A DNA stretch of 64,000 nucleotides from Streptomyces fradiae. GTDB lineage: Bacteria > Actinomycetota > Actinomycetes > Streptomycetales > Streptomycetaceae. The stretch is taken from positions 5,394,001 to 5,458,000 of the forward strand of contig NZ_CP065958.1 in assembly GCF_041270065.1 (NCBI RefSeq), read 5' to 3'. How positions within the stretch are numbered: position 1 is the first letter of the stretch; each line of letters begins with the position of its first letter. Under the pieces are notes generated by a model that searched no databases, was not told the DNA's origin, and saw only the letters and a program-made list of their open reading frames with translations. Shown in pieces: positions 61,835 to 64,000 of this stretch. Position numbers and translations under genes: made by a program.

Positions 61835-64000
61835 TCACCCGAAGCCGAGCTTCTCGTTCCAGCCGGACCCGATGACGGTCTTCACCGGGGCGTTGGTGTT
61901 GGTGGTCGACGGGTGGTAGATCGCCATGTGACCGTCGGACACGAAACGGGCCCAGATGTCCGGGATGCCGTCGCCGCTGATGTCCGGGATGCCGATGGCC
62001 CAGTCGACGTTGGTCTTGGTCCAGCTGGTGCCGAAGGAGACGTCGCCGTTGAGCGAGTTCGCCGCCAGCTTGATGGACTCCAGGTCGACGCTGCCGGCCA
62101 CCGCGCCGGGCTTGCCGTGGCGGACGTACATGTTGCCGTTGTCGGTGTTGCGCCAGAGCAGGTCGGGCGTGCCGTCCTTGTTCATGTCCGCGATGTTGAC
62201 GATGTCACGCGGTGCCCACGCGGTGCCCTCCATCAGCGTGGCGGCCTGGAAGGCGCCGCCGGTGTAGCCGGAGAGCACCCAGAAGGCGGTCCCGGCCCGC
62301 AGCGCGAGGTCGGGGTGCTTGTCGCCGGTGATGTCACCGACGGCCTTCAGCTGGGTCCAGGTGGACGGCGCGGGCGCGTTCGACGGCAGGCGGACCTTCA
62401 TCCGCTGGCCGACGTCGAAGGAGCCGTAGCCGTCGCCCGGGTAGAGCCAGAAGCCTCCGTCGGGGGTGACGGCGAAGAGGTCCGTCGTGCCGTCACCGGG
62501 GTAGGCGTCCTGGTAGTGCGCGATCAGCGCGGCCTTGCCGGTCGTCGCGTCGTACCAGTGCCCGGTCGGGTTGAGCACCGGCTTGCCGTCGGCGCCCATG
62601 GTGTACGAGGCGGACAACTGGCTGTACAGCTCGCCGCCCGGCTGGCCCGTGCCGCCGACCGGCGCGCCCGGGTACGTCCGCAGGGTGCCGTCGGCGTTGA
62701 TGACCAGCAGGTCGGGCGTGCCGTCGCCGCCCGTGTCACCGGGGGCGTCCTCGCTCTCCTTCGGCGGGACGTAGGTGGTGTAGTCGGTCCGCACGCTCGG
62801 GTTGCCGAGGCTGTCGTAGGCGTAGACCTGGAGCGTGTTCGGGCCGGCGTTCAGCGGCTTCAGGGCGGACACGGTGGCCAGGCCGTTGGCATCGGCGTTG
62901 ACCGTGACCGGGGTGACGCCGCCCCAGGCGTACGTGAACTTCACGGCGCCGGGGGACTCGAAGGTGATGGGCCCGGTCTGGCCGAACTTCACGGTCGCCC
63001 AGGTGGCGCCGTCCGAGGTGGCCTTGAGGAACACGTCACTTTCGACGATGGGCTGGGACGGGCCGCTCGGGTCGACCGTGATCCGGCAGGGCTCGGTGCC
63101 CGGCGGGTAGTTGGTGGAGGTCGCGCCGGCCGAGTCCTGGCCCATCGCGTCCCACGAGAACGTGGTGTTGGCGGTGATGTCCTTCAGGAGCGGGTCGGTG
63201 ACCGGAATGGTCAGTGAGGCGGTGCCGCCGCTCGCGCCGATCGTCACGTACGTGCCGGCCGGGACGGTGCCACCGGTCTTCCAGAACCGGAAGCGGACCT
63301 TGCTCATGTTGTTGTCCGGGTCCGTGGCGGTGACCTTGAGCGTGATGTTGGTCTTGCCGACCGTCACGCCCGCGCCGGGGCCGGGCGTGCAGGCGCCGCC
63401 GGGGGTCGAGGTGCCGTTGTAGGGCTCCTTCGGGTTGCGGTTGTAGACGGCCTCGACGGTCGCGGACGTCGCCCGGAACTTGCGCCAGGTCTGGGTGTCC
63501 GACTCGCTGGTGGCCCGCATGCCCATGGTGAGCGTCGAGTAGCCCTTGTCGGTGACGTACTGGGCGGCGGACTTCACGTTGAAGGCCTCGTACGCGTCCG
63601 GGCACGAGGTCGACCAGCCGTGCGCGAAGGACTTGCGCTGGATCTCGGCGGACCAGCTCGGCTGCGCGTTCCACGTCGTGCCCGAGGAGATCGAGCCGGT
63701 GCGCCACAGCTGCATCTCACGGTCGGTGCAGGACCAGGAGTGGTTGTTGAGCACCTTGAAGGTCGCGCTGGTGATCTCCGCGCCCTTGATGCTGCTGGAC
63801 CAGTCCATCCGCCAGAAGGAGCGGGCGGTGCCGCCGGTGTCGGACTCGTGGCCCACGCGGGCGTCGGAGGTGCCGGAGGAGAAGTTGGTGCCGTTGTAGA
63901 AGCTCGTGCTCGGGTACGGCTTGTAGGCCACCGTCCACGCGTCCCAGCCGGTGTTCAGCGGCGGGTCGACGAACAGCGGGTACGTGACGTCCTTGCGGGC
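61835..64000 (-). CDS. Large FG-GAP/VCBS-repeat extracellular protein, 3' part (start beyond window)
   Basis: 722 codons are open to the window end; the coding frame continues beyond it, so this is a C-terminal fragment. The N-terminal side of the fragment is a DNRLRE-like beta domain (YNGTNFSSGTSDARVG, FWRMDWSSSIKGAEITSATF). Two Ig-like domains follow. The C-terminal third has four FG-GAP repeats (DTGGDGTPDLLVIN, DITGDKHPDLALR, DMNKDGTPDLLWRN, DISGDGIPDIWAR) expected to bind Ca2+ as a beta-propeller. Ser/Thr/Asn-rich composition fits a secreted protein. Confidence 0.85.
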   Translation of the reverse strand, partial: ARKDVTYPLFVDPPLNTGWDAWTVAYKPYPSTSFYNGTNFSSGTSDARVGHESDTGGTARSFWRMDWSSSIKGAEITSATFKVLNNHSWSCTDREMQLWRTGSISSGTTWNAQPSWSAEIQRKSFAHGWSTSCPDAYEAFNVKSAAQYVTDKGYSTLTMGMRATSESDTQTWRKFRATSATVEAVYNRNPKEPYNGTSTPGGACTPGPGAGVTVGKTNITLKVTATDPDNNMSKVRFRFWKTGGTVPAGTYVTIGASGGTASLTIPVTDPLLKDITANTTFSWDAMGQDSAGATSTNYPPGTEPCRITVDPSGPSQPIVESDVFLKATSDGATWATVKFGQTGPITFESPGAVKFTYAWGGVTPVTVNADANGLATVSALKPLNAGPNTLQVYAYDSLGNPSVRTDYTTYVPPKESEDAPGDTGGDGTPDLLVINADGTLRTYPGAPVGGTGQPGGELYSQLSASYTMGADGKPVLNPTGHWYDATTGKAALIAHYQDAYPGDGTTDLFAVTPDGGFWLYPGDGYGSFDVGQRMKVRLPSNAPAPSTWTQLKAVGDITGDKHPDLALRAGTAFWVLSGYTGGAFQAATLMEGTAWAPRDIVNIADMNKDGTPDLLWRNTDNGNMYVRHGKPGAVAGSVDLESIKLAANSLNGDVSFGTSWTKTNVDWAIGIPDISGDGIPDIWARFVSDGHMAIYHPSTTNTNAPVKTVIGSGWNEKLGFG

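Noticed and set aside
1..64000. CRISPR array or rRNA/tRNA genes
   Set aside because: No regularly spaced repeats and no conserved RNA gene sequence recognised on either strand.

Overview
The window is very GC-rich, uses many GTG and TTG starts, and carries actinomycete signature genes: nickel superoxide dismutase with its SodX peptidase, a cvnABCD conservon, XRE/DUF5753 with DUF397, a kgd-type 2-oxoglutarate dehydrogenase and DUF6104. It is almost certainly chromosomal DNA of a Streptomyces or close relative. No rRNA, tRNA or CRISPR array was recognised.

Region 1 (1-7168) is the right part of an integrated mobile element. It has a minus-strand cluster (xis-like, DUF3631 ATPase, MobC, relaxase), a divergent XRE regulator and a tyrosine integrase whose stop codon lies 7 bp from the sodN stop codon. 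The att site is therefore probably the 3' end of sodN; the other end lies left of the window. No TraB/FtsK-like translocase is visible, so the element looks mobilizable. The ATPase gene holds 13 perfect GGGGACC/GGTCCCC heptamers in 320 bp, which look like iterons.

Region 2 (7176-20000) is core chromosome: sodN/sodX, a CGNR zinc-finger regulator, a methyltransferase, a glutamate-type ABC importer, malic enzyme, a zinc-binding-type oxidoreductase, an endoglycoceramidase-like GH5 enzyme, and a PadR/DUF4097 pair.

Region 3 (20063-32064) is the most interesting part. It is a co-directional cluster coding for a CU044_2847 protein, an intact trypsin-VMAP protease, a MoxR-like AAA ATPase, a SAV_2336/vWA-like protein, a 64-residue peptide resembling FxSxx-COOH precursors but without that C-terminus, a stand-alone HExxH peptide-modifying enzyme, and a TIR-NB-ARC-TPR protein (FxsT). 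This joins a predicted NTP-dependent conflict system to a RiPP-like cassette that lacks the radical SAM maturase FxsB within the window.

Region 4 (32153-44076) contains 2-oxoglutarate dehydrogenase (kgd/sucA) with an apparent frameshift at a G6 run, a two-component system, a spermidine-synthase-like protein, a lipoprotein, a GNAT enzyme, Lon protease with a HAIR-like (HspR) site in front, and a YbdK-type glutamate-cysteine ligase.

Region 5 (44289-51018) is accessory: a VanZ-domain membrane protein and a small secreted protein in less GC-rich DNA, an XRE/DUF397 pair, a chitin-type LPMO with a DasR-like operator upstream, a GH25 muramidase, a MarR regulator and a PP2C-like protein.

Region 6 (51402-64000) has a conservon (cvnABCD) followed by a styrene/indole monooxygenase-family flavoprotein, an NlpC/P60 peptidase, a TetR regulator beside two divergent diiron/ferritin-like proteins, and the 3' part of a large FG-GAP repeat protein that runs off the window.
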